Below are positions 1 to 11,205 of a DNA stretch of 37,772 bases, piece by piece. Every line of letters starts with the position of its first letter. Position 1 is the first letter of the stretch. The stretch lies in NCBI GenBank assembly GCA_033557675.1, contig JAWQRM010000031.1, forward strand, positions 1-37,772. Direction: 5' to 3'. This DNA is from Coptodactyla brooksi. Taxonomy: Eukaryota > Arthropoda > Insecta > Coleoptera > Scarabaeidae. Position numbers and translations under genes: made by a program. Under the pieces are notes generated by a model, which worked only from the letters and a program-made list of their open reading frames with translations, searched no databases and had not been told where the DNA came from.

Positions 1-290
1 GTCCGTCCGTCCTTCTGTGTATCGTTTTCAGAAATTTTTCTATAATCTGGTCACAATAAGGATTTCATAAAAATTGTACATGTGGTTGACGTATTTAACC
101 CAAGAATGTTTTGATCTTTACTTTCTCTTAAGAGAAAGTATTGCATTTGCAGAAAAAAATCGAAGTCGAACTTGACGAATTAGATTTTTTGTAGTCTATC
201 TATGCTATTTTTGGTGGTTGATTTATCGGTTCGTCCGTCTATCTGTCTGTCCGTCAGTCGTTTCAGCCGTTGGTCTGTTTATGTATCGTT
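1..290. repeat. GTCC/GTCT-rich simple repeat patches
   Basis: Short imperfect tandem runs of GTCC, GTCT and GTCA occur at 1-25 and again at about 225-265, with AT-rich sequence between. This is low-complexity, microsatellite-like DNA. No coding signal is seen from 1 to about 1200. Confidence 0.5.
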
Positions 291-1207
291 TTTACATTGC
301 CACGTTAGACTGAGTAAAGCAATACATAAATATATTTTGTAACAAAATATATTTTTGTACTCTACATAAAAATATGAGTAGAAAACCACAAGGACAGTAC
401 ATGCTTAAAATCTTAAAATCAACAGTTTCTTTGGAGATGGCTTCGGTAACAGAAGGCTTCCTTTATAGACTTCTGATAATTATACTCTACTGATAACTAG
501 ACTGCAAACTTTAAACGTGTTTTTCTTGAAATTACATTTTTCGTAACAGTCCTGCATGGTGTACATATCTCGGGAATCGTTAAAGCAATGAACCTAAAAC
601 TGTCTTGTGTTTATTCTACGCACAAGGACTTGTTCGTGAATTAAAGATTTTTTGTTTTACTGAAATCTTTTTCTTTATTGAAGAAAAGCAAAAAATTAAG
701 GACCCGAAAAGTCGTATTTTTTCCTTAAAATGGCAGCCATTTTGTCAAAAATTATTTCTTAAAAAAACTCCTTTGTTCATGAACAAGATGTACTAACAGA
801 ATCTGTTTGGATTTTTGATATCAGATTATTTGGCTTTTTCAATGAAAAAATGTTCAATATATATATTTTTAATATCAATATTTTGTTGCTAGAAAAAATT
901 GTTGCAACATTCTTATAAGAATTCCCGAAGATCACGTTTTTTTCTTCACTTTACAACTAGACATGATCCTTGAACTGTCGAAACTGACATGTAATCGAAT
1001 TTAGCATTAGTTAATCGAATTCAATATAAGTTGTAACGGTTTCAGTAATTACGTCTAAGGTATATTTGCAAAAATATAATTGGTTATTTGAAAAACTATC
1101 ACATAGTTTGACTATTAAATGGTTAGCTTTAATTTGTAAATTGTCGTCAAAAACAAACTTGGAGGTCATACTTGTTTTATTATTATATCGATTTGAGTAT
1201 TTTGCAG

Positions 1208-1686
1208 GTGAAAAGAACCACTTTACGGTACGCAAGGACACGCAGGTAAAAATCATCCCTGGCAAGCTGATCAACAGCTTTGGCCAGAATGGCGTCATGA
1301 CGTCGCTGCTGGGCTCGGCAGACGCGAAGCGACCGTCCACACTGCCACTGAACGCAGAGCCGAAGTGTAACCACTCGGGCATCCGACAGGTGCTCAAGCG
1401 CGGGGACGGTTCGACGAAACGACGATCTCTGGAACAGTTTTCAGAGGTGTTTGCTTCCGCCTCCGACCTGTCCCGGCTAAAGGACCCGGCGCAGAGGGTG
1501 AAAACGCCCGGCGACGTGCCACCCTCCGTCAGACGGACGAGGGGCAAGGCTGCCAAAGAGTCGGCCAGGTTCTCGCTGTACGACGACCGCATGATGAGCC
1601 AGGGGCAGTGGGGGAGCGCGCCCGACCTGGAGCCCCAGGAGGAGATCAAACCGCTCCGAGTCAGTGATATATACGATAGAGACAGT
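1208..1686 (+). CDS. Internal coding exon of unknown family (possibly an upstream exon of the DLGAP gene)
   Basis: The reading frame is open across 1066-1701, and GC content rises sharply exactly between an acceptor (TTTTGCAG, ending 1207) and a consensus donor (GTAAGT at 1687). That fits a real exon of 479 nt, about 159 residues, starting with two bases of a split codon and ending in phase 0. The product is hydrophilic, basic and rich in Ser and Arg. It has no membrane segment and includes stretches such as FTVRKDTQVKIIPGKLINSF and RSLEQFSEVFASASDLSRLK. I do not recognise the family. The next plus-strand coding exons are those of the DLGAP gene at 16459 or later, so it may be a distal exon of that gene with the VPS4-like ATPase gene nested in the intron. 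The phase joins directly only if the next exon starts near 16526; otherwise a linking exon is missing. The antisense frame (1011-1649) is a shadow. Confidence 0.6.
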
Positions 1687-1916
1687 GTAAGTAGTTTTTA
1701 AATCGGCACCGGCGTGGTACTTAAAGCCACGCATACGTCTGATGTACGATCTTATTTTCCCATTTAATTATTTAAGCTCGTAGAATGCTAAATTGAGAAT
1801 AAGGCTTATACCGCAACGTCTGATGTCTACTATAAATATTGTGTAAGCGATGGCAACACCAAGGGATATTATATGCTGTACTTGTCGTAAATCTAAGCAA
1901 TTTTTGCAATTGATTT

Positions 1917-1948
1917 GTTTCTGCAAATTTGTTGCAATTTGCAGAAAC
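1917..1948. repeat. Perfect 13-bp hairpin
   Basis: GTTTCTGCAAATT (1917-1929) is exactly complementary to AATTTGCAGAAAC (1936-1948), with a 6-nt loop. It lies in non-coding DNA. Confidence 0.6.
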
Positions 1949-2199
1949 TTTTATAATAATTCAGCAGTTATAGCTTGTGATTATTTACAATTATTTTGGA
2001 AGCAGGAATGTCTCTAAAATAAAAACAAATGTAAAGTAGTCGATTCCTTTCACGCGTACTGTACATCCGGATATATATTTATATTTGGATATATATATTT
2101 CTGGATGGATAAATTTCAATTTTAGATTAGCCTCATAATATAAAAGCACACCTTAGAAACCACTGGGCTATTTTCAAGTGTTAAACAATTTTGATTTCT

Positions 2200-2220
2200 T
2201 GTGTTTTGTCGCAAAACACA
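2200..2220. repeat. Perfect 9-bp hairpin
   Basis: TGTGTTTTG and CAAAACACA pair around a TCG loop. It lies in non-coding DNA. Confidence 0.5.
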
Positions 2221-2489
2221 AAAACATAAATAGAAATCACCGCCTATTTGCATGAATTTTTTTTATCTGATGTGACTTTAATAATTGAAATTTAACAAAC
2301 GTAGGTTGTATTTCAAAGAAGAAGCCACCTGATGTCGCATATCCAAATTATTGTCAAAGTTGGTGGTTAGTGATTAGTGATTAGCAGTGGTGCTCTCTTC
2401 CTAATGAATTATCTTCTAAATTCCAGAGGTACTTCAGCTGCTATTGATAGAGGTAAATTTGAATAGTGCAATAATAAACAGGGTCGTCT

Positions 2490-2562
2490 CATTAAATGTT
2501 AAATAACCAGAGCACATTAAATGTTAGTGTCATTAAATGTTAAATAACCAGAACAAATTGAT
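2490..2562. repeat. Short tandem duplication
   Basis: CATTAAATGTTAAATAACCA occurs twice, about 40 bp apart, with a third partial CATTAAATGTTA between the two. Nothing else coding-like was found from 1690 to 4008. Confidence 0.6.
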
Positions 2563-3350
2563 TGTCAATTATGTTTTAAGTGTAACATTTAAAAGATCAC
2601 CTGGTAGTATCTAAGACGTGCTCTCATATTAAATGGCAAAACTAGCGGCAAGGAAATTTTTTAAGGAGACTATTTAAATTGTAGTTTCCTAAACATATTT
2701 AAGAAACTTGCGTCATAGATATAAGAGATGAGTTTTTTCACTTGTATGTCAGATACTTTAGATAAATATTACATAAAAAGCTACCATATTTTGAATGTAC
2801 TTTAAGAGACATGCATTATATGTAAAAAAAATATGTTGTATAGCGAATATGATTGGATTGACGTATTTTGGATTGATTGTACAACACGACTGCAATGTGA
2901 TCTCTTCCGTATCGAAGATATTCTTTAATGCAATTATTTTAACTAACATTAAGTGAAATACGTTAAAGAGGAAAACGGGAACAGTGGTTGCCAATCTGCT
3001 AATCGTTATTTAAGCCTAGCGTAACTTGGTCAATATTTACATTTATTAATCATGTTTTTAGTGCAATGAAATTAGCATAAACAAATTGGACGCTGCTGTT
3101 CTTGACTGTGCTTGACTGTGATATACATATGTATCATAATATCCGATTTGTATACCACAGTCAATATTAGGGTTGTTGATTTGTAATATATTATTGATAA
3201 TACAGATTCTCATTGTACGCCATAATCTATATCATGAAAATACGTACGAATAACTCCCGTAGTCATCTACGAAATATTTATTTTAATAATTTTTAATTTA
3301 TTTTAATAGACAGCAGATTGGATTTTTTCAAAGAAACTCAAATTAATCAT

Positions 3351-3377
3351 ACTATATATATATATATATATATATAG
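3351..3377. repeat. (TA)n microsatellite
   Basis: An uninterrupted TA run flanked by ACTATA/TATAGT symmetry. Confidence 0.8.
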
Positions 3378-4008
3378 TATCATTTAAACATCGTATATAT
3401 TATATTGCGATCAATTATTACTAAATTCCACTGTTTTATTAAGTGGGCAGCTTTATCAAAATATAAATTGTAATCATATTTTATAATTTAGTGGGTAAGT
3501 TATTTTGAAAAACTCAACGGCTGTTTTAAATTACTCGTTTTTACGGTGATATTATAATTTTTAAAATGACTTATTCCGCTTTTGATACCGTCGCGTGAAC
3601 AACGCTTTACAAAAAGTTGTTATAATGGTTTCATGACGCGTCACGACCGGAGCACAACATGCCTTAAATTTAATGTTGTAAATAAAGATATTTATCTCGT
3701 GACGTCAAATTGTTTTGATTTAGTAGAAAAATGATTTTAGACGAAGTAGCATTCGGGCAAAGTAGAATTGGAACTATGGGTGATGGAACAATGTATGCAC
3801 ATACTACAAGATGTTAAGGAAATAACAGAATAAAATGTACACTTCAGGAATTTATTTAAACATTACAACACGAAATGTGACATAAGAATTCTAGTTACCA
3901 CTTTTATTTTCCTAATTATAATTATTGAAATGGTTATATAGAAGTGTTGCCGAAGCAACTCCAATTTGTTTAATTAAATATTAAAGTACAGGATATAATT
4001 CGTAACAT

Positions 4009-7000
4009 TTAGTTATTGTAAAATCGAAATTTTTCTACGTCGTCAGGAGTGACGGTGCGATGGCTCTCCGCCAAGGCTTGCAAGATGTCCCCGACTTCGG
4101 CCGCGGGTCTCCTAACGCTCTTCGCCGGCAGTTCATCGATGTTGCACACCCTCAATTCCCCGATGGTCACGCCGGCCGTACGATTTAGCGGGTACGGTAT
4201 AAACGTACCGTCGCTCAGTTCGTTCCAGACCTTCACTTGCTGGAGCCGTTCGACCGGTTTAATCAGCGCCTGCATTACCAAATGTTCGATATCCGAACTC
4301 GAGTACCCTTCCGTTTTCGCGATGACATCCCCCCACAGGTACTCCATGCTTTCTAACGATGTGCCCTTTGCGTAAAACTTGAGCAAATCATAACGATCGA
4401 CCTCGTCCGGTAAAGGAATGTACAGTTGTCGTTGGAAACGTCTTCTAAAGGCGACGTCAAGCTGCCACGGGCAGTTTGTTGTGCACACTAGATATCCGTT
4501 GGAAATATCGCCAAAATTCGATATTTGGTATAAGATTTCTGTTTTTACTCTAAAAATAAAAAATGTTTTGCCTTTACTGGGTACCGGTTAACAAACCGCT
4601 CACCGTCTCGTATGGTCTGGTTCACCTTCGGTCCTACTTCGACACAGAGCATCTATTTCGTCAATAAGCAATATGGTAGGTATCTTGCTGGTTTTCACAT
4701 AGTGAAATATGTTAGAAATTATCCTGCAACACAATATTTTTTAGAACGACTCAAATAACTCTACTATAATTATGTAAGACTTACTTTTCTGATTTTCCAA
4801 CGTAGTGAGACAAAACGTTACTACTGGTAATTGAGATGAACCTTGCTTTAGCTTCTGCCGCTGTAGCTATAGCTAACCTAGTTTTTCCTGTACCTAAAGC
4901 ACAAAAGTAAATGCATTTAGGAATAGTAAAGAAAACAGAAAATAACAAAGTGAATCCAGAGGAAGATCACAGATATGGTGGACAAATTATATAAAACTGG
5001 AGCAAAGTAATTGACAAGGTGAAAACGCGAAATGCTACCGAGCAAAAGAATAAAATACGTAAATCAATAAATATACAAGGGTAATACAGACGAATCCATA
5101 GAGCTAGAAGAGATTTAAAAGGTTAGAAAAAAATAGCTATAATTTCATTGAGAATGTGTGTTGAGAATGAAGTGGATTTTGGAGCCTTTGGTTCAGTAAC
5201 AAAGTTAAACAATACCACCACAGCCGACAAATTTATTCTCAATACATCTTTTGCTAACCAATTTAACATCATCAGGAATAATGAAAGACAGCTTTAATTG
5301 TAAATATTGGGCCGACTGGAAATCACACTTTTTGCTGTTGGCACTGATTTGTTTTACTCTTGTGCAATAGAATCAATATAAGATGACTGGAAGAATGTGG
5401 ATGCTATAACAAGGTAGACTAGTGAGAACAATGGCACAAATGCAACTAAACCATCTTCAATAAGAAGAATTAATCTCCTAATAGACAATGAAGGATAACG
5501 TTGTACCATAAACTTATCTTTGATAAACATATTGTATAGGACAGAACTTATTTATAAAATTAAACATAATTTATTAAAATCTATTATAAAATCAGTTAAA
5601 AGCTGTTCTATTATATTATCCAGAAATAAATTGCTATTTTTGCTGTGTTAAGTTTTATAAGAATAAAATCTTGTTTTTTTTTATCTTTACATTATTTACC
5701 ATTCTTTGTTTTTACCTTTCTTTTGTATTAATTATATTATTATATAGTGTCATTTTTTACCTGGTGGGCCAAACAGTAAAATACAATTTCTCAACATTAA
5801 TCCCTCGTAAAGTTGTGGCTGCGTGAGTGGTAACAAAACGCTGCTGGTTAGAGCGGCTTTGGCTGCTTGTAAACCGGCAACGGTTTCGAACCCACGACCC
5901 GTCACGTCAACTTCGCAATTTTCCAGAATACCTCTAATATTATCCAACTTGTTATTAAACAATTTGGTGGTGTTCGATGTCATTCTGTCATTCGAGGCGG
6001 ACTCCTTCACTATATTTCGTATTTGATAACTCTGACTTTTGAGTTGCTGCTGTATGCACTATAAAATTGACGTCTATCATTAAATACAAATTAAAGGATT
6101 ATATGGGGAATATTTACTACTTACGTACAAAGCTGCATGGCTGAAACTTTCCGTTTCTAGCAGTTTATTAATGCTCTCCTCACAATGTTTATGTTTATTT
6201 TGTACCTCTTCTATTGAATTGTTGTCAAGGGCTTTTGATATGAGTTTACAGCTAAAATAAAATAATATACAAATATATTTAAAAAAAATCAATAACATTT
6301 AACAGCTTCTTAATATGTATACTGATTTTGTTTTGAATATTTTACACTGAATTTTTTAAACTGCAAGCAATTTGCTTGCAGTTTCTATTTAAGAGAACGC
6401 TGAAGATGCCCAAAAGTATGTAATGTAACTACCTCATTTTCAACAAGAATAATTACTCTACTAAGAGACAATGAAGAATAAATAGTGAAGTTCAAAACAC
6501 TAAACATTTCAAGCCTACATTGGACCGTAAACTTATTTTTGATAAATATATTGAAATTAATCAAATGAATAAGACACAGCTGTCAAACAATACAGTGCAA
6601 AACTTATTCATAAAATTAAGCATAACTTACTAGAATCTATAATAGAACCAGTTAGAAGCTGTTATATTATATTATCAAGAAATAAATTGCTATATTAAGC
6701 TTTTTAAGAATAAAGTCTTGTTTTTTATCTTTATGTTATTTACCATTATAAAGTACAGATTTCACTTTACAATGTGGAATTACAATTTGTTAGTTGTATC
6801 TGCAGTTTTTATCTGCACGTGTCCAGTTTTATTTTTGAAGGGGACTAATTTTTAAGCAAAAACTATAATATAATTTCATCCCTGTCCATTTAAAAGAGTG
6901 TTAGGAAAATTTGGAATGTATCTCAAAATAATATTGCTGCTCCTGGAACAGTAGGGAGGGTACACAAAGCTTCTTTGTTCTTTGTGTAAACGGAATAGCA

Positions 7001-8723
7001 GAGGCTGAGAAAATCATGGGATGAAGAAAGTTCTCCTTCCACTTCTGCATATCAAATTAGGGTTGATGAAGCAATTTGTCTTGCCCTTACTGAAGGTCAA
7101 TGTTTTACATACATCTGTAATAAATTTTTAGCCTTACCAAGCGAAAAACTAAGAGGATGTCTTTACTGGTGCTGACATTAGAAAACTTCTCTAAGATGGT
7201 AATTTTGAGAAACAAACGGAAGTTGCAGAAAAAGAAGCCTGGAGAGCCTTTAATGTGCTGCATAAGTACAAAACTTAAGCTGTTCCATGAGTCTAAAGGT
7301 TCACTTCCTAAACTCACATTTGGCCATTATTCATCAGGCCATCAAAGAAATAGAAAGGGGGTATCAAGAAGAATGGTCTACTGTGATGATGGCTGATCAT
7401 TTTTCGATGTTACACCAAGATAAACTCCATAGAGAACATAAAAGCTAAAGTGCTAAGCATAGCATGAGCAATCCAAAGAAACTTCCACACATGAAATAAA
7501 ATTGTGTATTTTATGTACATTGTGTTAGTACAAGCAAAAAAAGAGTTTTAAGTCTATCTTAAAGTTTCATATTTTCGCATTGTTTTGACTTCTTACAAGT
7601 TGTGATTTGCGAAAAATCCTGACGAGATGGGAAAAAATGAAGGTCATTTTCGAATTCAGCACAAAAAATACATAGAACAAACTCAATTAACAAAAGTTCA
7701 AAAACATGAACTTTTTGCAGGCTTGTGTTGTTATTCGTCTATAAAAGTGCTACAATGCTTGAGTGGTTTTTATAAGAACGATCTATTTTATAGAAGAAAG
7801 AATCGGAACAGTTGCAATTTATTGCCGAAATAATGAATTTGCAAGAGTTATGGCAAGGATTTTCAATGAAAACCATCCAGATAAAAGTGTAGGCCACCAA
7901 TACTTGACGTATAAATTTCAAACTACTGGTTCTGTGGCTAACAAGAAAAAAACAAAATAGTAAATCGTTCAGTTTGAAATGAAACTATTGAATATCCATG
8001 CTGTTACCGCCAACTATTGAATTTCATACACTTTGAAAAATATCCCAAAATTCTAACGTTTCTCGCTTTAACGTGATTAGAATTTTAAACATAAATTTCA
8101 AATGATTTTAGTCCAGGAATTAAATGAAGATGATCCAGATTCACGATTCCAATTTTGCGAAAGGTTTAGTGAGCAGATAGTTGGTAACCAAAATTTGCTT
8201 TATAATATTAAACTGGTTAATTGTTTTAAATTACTTAAGTTTTGAATTTCTACATCAGATTATTGTTTGTGTTTTGGGTAAAAACAAACGTTACCAGAAA
8301 GTTTCTAATTTTGATAAAATGTCAGTTTTACCTTTACACATAAAAGATCAATATGTCAATAAGGAGTTAGCGATTAAAAAGAAAAAGATTTTACGGGAAA
8401 GATTGTGTAGAAAATGAAAATAGCTTTCCAATGAGGTGCCACACGACCCCCACGTAATTTAAAGATTTTAACAGGCTACGCCACCTACAGGGTTGAAATT
8501 GCAGTAACGATTTTTCCTCAAAAATTAGTTCCCTTCAAAATAAAACTTGACATGTTTTTAGATTTTTATCGAAATCTCGCATTTATTGGGTTATAGGGGA
8601 GACACCTGTGTGTTTGAGGGAGTAGTAAAACGCGTGGAGGGTTTTTTATTTGTTTAATAATCGGGCACATACAAACCTTTCGTAAACGTTGTTGTACTCC
8701 ACTAGTAACCTGGTTTTGTCCAT
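4009..8723 (-). CDS. VPS4-like AAA ATPase (meiotic clade), complete
   Basis: Six minus-strand exons join in phase with GT..AG borders: 8723-8677, 6251-6125, 6058-5761, 4893-4785, 4723-4604 and 4549-4009 (stop at 4011-4009). They sum to 1242 nt, 413 residues. The start is the ATG at 8723 (MDKTRLLVEYNNVYE); its 47-nt exon ends with two bases that complete the Ser codon at the next exon. Residues 1 to about 65 are helical and Glu/Lys-rich, in the place of a MIT domain. Walker A is GPPGTGKT, split across an intron. Walker B is TILLIDEIDALCRSR. The arginine-finger region reads FRRRFQRQLYIPLPDE and is followed by a VPS4-like C-terminal helix region (VTPDDVEKFRFYNN). VPS4, katanin, spastin and fidgetin ATPases remodel ESCRT polymers or microtubules. 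The C-terminal layout favours VPS4. The short, divergent N-terminus suggests a paralogue rather than canonical VPS4. The gene may sit inside a DLGAP intron, antisense. Confidence 0.85.
4925..5160 (+). repeat. Possible retroelement-derived fragment
   Basis: This intronic stretch reads like the basic end-of-ORF segment (arginine-rich, then tryptophan) of LINE-type reverse transcriptases, but frames are broken. The call rests on general pattern only. Confidence 0.2.
5185..5290 (-). repeat. Penelope-type terminal repeat copy with hammerhead-like core
   Basis: The copy opens with GGAGCCTTTGGTTCAGTAAC and then AAAGTTAAACAAT, the signature shared with copies at 17395, 18260, 20050 and 36675. On the minus strand it contains CTGATGA (5275-5269), a hairpin ending GGTTAGC, then AAAAG where GAAAC would be needed. 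The core is decayed. Confidence 0.5.
5440..5720. repeat. Dispersed repeat, copy 1
   Basis: About 280 bp matching 6430-6750 with indels. Shared blocks include AGAAATAAATTGCTAT, the stretch ending AGAATAAAATCTTG, and TTATTTACCATT. The two copies flank the ATPase exons at 5761-6251 in direct orientation. The family is unknown. Confidence 0.65.
6358..6384. repeat. Perfect 13-bp palindrome
   Basis: AAACTGCAAGCAA, one T, then its exact complement TTGCTTGCAGTTT. It lies in intron 1 of the ATPase gene. Confidence 0.65.
6430..6750. repeat. Dispersed repeat, copy 2
   Basis: Direct-orientation partner of the repeat at 5440-5720. It is intronic. Confidence 0.65.
7160..7470 (+). pseudogene. Decayed transposon ORF fragment (insect repeat type)
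   Basis: Broken plus-strand frames give EAWRAFNVLHKYKT near 7240 and, after a frame change, QAIKEIERGYQEEWSTVMMA near 7340-7410. The second resembles a segment common in insect repeat-derived proteins. Stops and frame changes show it is dead. Confidence 0.4.
7627..8180 (+). pseudogene. Decayed transposase-like ORF with N-terminal helix-turn-helix (DUF4817-like)
   Basis: From 7820 a plus-strand frame reads NEFARVMARIFNENHPDKSV followed by FQTTGSVANKKK, the pattern of the helix-turn-helix region widespread in arthropod mariner/Tc-like repeat proteins. After stops, 8104-8180 reads ILVQELNEDDPDSRFQFCER, matching the downstream segment (QELxxxDxxxRxxFCE) of the same proteins. The catalytic part is missing. 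It lies in intron 1 of the VPS4-like gene. Confidence 0.55.
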
Positions 8724-9060
8724 ATTGAATCGAAATTCGAAATCGGCCGGTAGATTTAACCTCGCGGTGACTTTGACGTCCAGCGTCATCTACGTTTACG
8801 CGAAGCGTACGACTTTATCGACTAAGCGAATCGGCTGTCAACTGGGCGCATTTCAAAATCGAATATGTCCGCCGTTTTTTTGACGTGTAGGCTGCGGAGC
8901 GCAGCATTTTGATTAAGCCGCGATCCCGATCACACCTTCCTCAGCTGCTCTCGAAATTATACATGTGAACTTCGTTCCTCGGCGCGGTACAGTCGCGGGT
9001 GAGTATTTTTCCCGTTTTTTTTTGCCGATATCGCACGAGCACGATCTCGCACACGGTATG
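8680..9060. promoter_or_regulatory. CpG-rich promoter block of the VPS4-like gene, possibly bidirectional
   Basis: GC and CpG density rise abruptly around 8690-9060 compared with the flanks. The ATPase start codon is at 8723 on the minus strand. On the plus strand a strong donor (GG|GTGAGT, GT at 8999-9000) follows CpG-rich sequence, as in a non-coding first exon of a divergent transcript. That transcript could be a short isoform of the downstream DLGAP gene (inference). Confidence 0.4.
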
Positions 9061-9416
9061 TTTTCACCTGTACACGTTCTACGTGCGCCCCATTATGCAT
9101 GACCATCTACGATACAAATAGTCCCATTAACCGGCTTCCCTTCCCAATATAGTTTTTGCAAATGTCTTTTCTCATAACCTCAATTCTCGAATCTGTACGC
9201 CCCAACTTTGCTCCAGTTTCGAACCGTGTCGGCGGTTTTTACATCGCAAAGGAAATAATAAATGGTTACGGAGGTAATTGGGTGAATAACAATTGTGAGT
9301 CATTTCGTCCTTAGAAGGTAGGCGATTCTAAACGTTCAGGTTATGTCCCTTCATTCGCGGTATCCAGGTCGCATTTTAACCTTAATACGTTATTAATTTC
9401 GGGCTCCTATTGGAGA

Positions 9417-9448
9417 CCGTTGGTAATTTCTCTCCAAATTACCAACGG
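9417..9448. repeat. Perfect 13-bp hairpin
   Basis: CCGTTGGTAATTT pairs exactly with AAATTACCAACGG around the 6-nt loop CTCTCC. Confidence 0.65.
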
Positions 9449-10093
9449 CCGTATAATCAGATCGTATTGAAGTATTGACAAGACAAAAAAAGAGATCGCA
9501 CCCGACCTGTGCACGTACAGAATTTAGATTGTACAACGGCAACGTGCTTTTAAGGGGACTTGACATTACGTCCCGCTTACGGACAAGACGGTGGGCGATC
9601 TTTCTATTGGGTCGAATCATTTGCATTTATCTGCAGAATTAGCGCATACGTACGTATGTGCGTCAAAAGCAGGATGTAGATGTAGATTATAGTCGGTATT
9701 GTGAATTTGTTACGTGTAAAAGCAAATGGAATAGCGACAGTAGTGAGCGTTTTTAAACTTTCTAGTTTAATGAGCGTTTTAACATTAACGATCGTCGCGG
9801 CCGTGACAAATAAAAGATTTTTAAAAACTTTCTTATTTTAACGTAAACGCAATGAGAGTGATTTGGAGACTCTATAAGAATCTCAATTGAAATGCATAAA
9901 ATGACAGCACCGGGCGTGGCTAGGTGTAGTACCGATATGGCCGCCACACGGGTTTAGACTGTCTAGAATAGTAGGTTAGAGTCCGCACTATACGGTAAGT
10001 GTACAGTGCAGTATTAACTTACGGAGTTAATCCGGTCCAGGACATTCCGCGTGCGTTGAAAACGCGTAAGTCTAAATTTACCTGGTGATTTAC

Positions 10094-10130
10094 CCTTCAA
10101 TTAGTACGCCCGTGCCCTACTAATTGAAGG
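10094..10130. repeat. Perfect 13-bp hairpin with 11-nt loop
   Basis: CCTTCAATTAGTA (10094-10106) pairs with TACTAATTGAAGG (10118-10130). The loop is C-rich (CGCCCGTGCCC). Confidence 0.65.
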
Positions 10131-10649
10131 CGATTGACGCTTATAGAGCTGGATTCCTGTCAACTTTTCGAAAATATTTTTGATTTAAATATGAAAGTGT
10201 ATATTAAATTACATATGTAATATCGTATTTCGTGCGCTTTTGAAAATACTTTATCGAATCGTTCGGAATCAGAATACCGGTTTTCAAACCAGTCAACCCG
10301 TCATCGAACATTTTAAAATACTCGGCCGTTTGCTTTGCCTTAAATTTCTCTGGCTTTCGAGCTCCATTAAATCATCATTGCTCAGTTCATCTGTGTGACT
10401 TTACGGCAATTTATTAACGTAATTGCTCTCTACGTTTGGTTCCAAAACTCGTAAAATTTCCACGAGTTTTTCGATTATATTTTCCTGTTGTTCAGGTCAT
10501 AAAGTATCTATAACAAACTATTACCTAATATTTTAGGTAATACCTTAGGTAAGTCTGTATAAGACCTTGTACGTAGGTTGTACAAGTACCAAGTAGGTTG
10601 TACGTAGGTTGCAACTTCGCACACAAAATTGTTTACAGATCAATTTTGA

Positions 10650-11205
10650 AAAATATCTCGAATCATCCACACTTTTCGATTGAATTTTCCTATAACAGAT
10701 AGTGAATTCCTTGAAATACTTTTTAGTGCTCTTGGATTTTGACTGTAGTATACCAACAGCGATGTTACTTTAGGTCTCCAGTGACATTTCCACCTAGCAG
10801 AAGAGTCGGTCTATCTTTTGATACCTTATGTCCTGATATGGTTTTCTTTTCTTGCGAGATGTAAGAACGGTCTGGCATTTTCTTGCAATATAGTACAGTT
10901 TCGTCGACATTAAATATTTATTGTGGCAAATGATTTTCCTTCTCGATAAAGTCGGCCAAAGTTTTAGGAAAATCTATAGCCGCTTCTACGTCTGCACTAG
11001 CAGCTTAACCAGACATTTTTGTATTATGGAGTTTAGTACGTTTCAAAAAATTTTCAAACCAACCGTGGCTAGCAACAAACTTTTCATCGACATTGTGCTT
11101 TAAATCTTCAAAGATATACTTACTTAATGTTTTCGGTTGTACTGTTCCACTTGAATCCAAGTTTTTTAAGAATTGTATGCAGGTTTTGTGAAAATTATAA
11201 ATCAC
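10650..11205 (-). pseudogene. Decayed pogo/Tigger-like transposase (CENP-B-type HTH plus DDE core)
   Basis: The minus strand at about 11110-11010 reads IFEDLKHNVDEKFVASHGWF, then LKRTKLHNTKMSG, the CENP-B/Tigger DNA-binding signature. After a stop at about 11005 come AASADVEAA and, near 10920-10860, IFNVDETVLYCKKMPDRSYI, with the first catalytic Asp in NVDET. About 10830-10700 reads HKVSKDRPTLLLGGN and YYSQNPRALKS, all in collinear order for the family. At least three stops break the frame. Weaker matches may extend to about 11420. Confidence 0.75.

Noticed and set aside
1011..1649. 212-codon minus-strand frame
   Set aside because: Antisense shadow of the plus-strand exon at 1208-1686, which has the splice sites; the minus frame has none and shows no motif.
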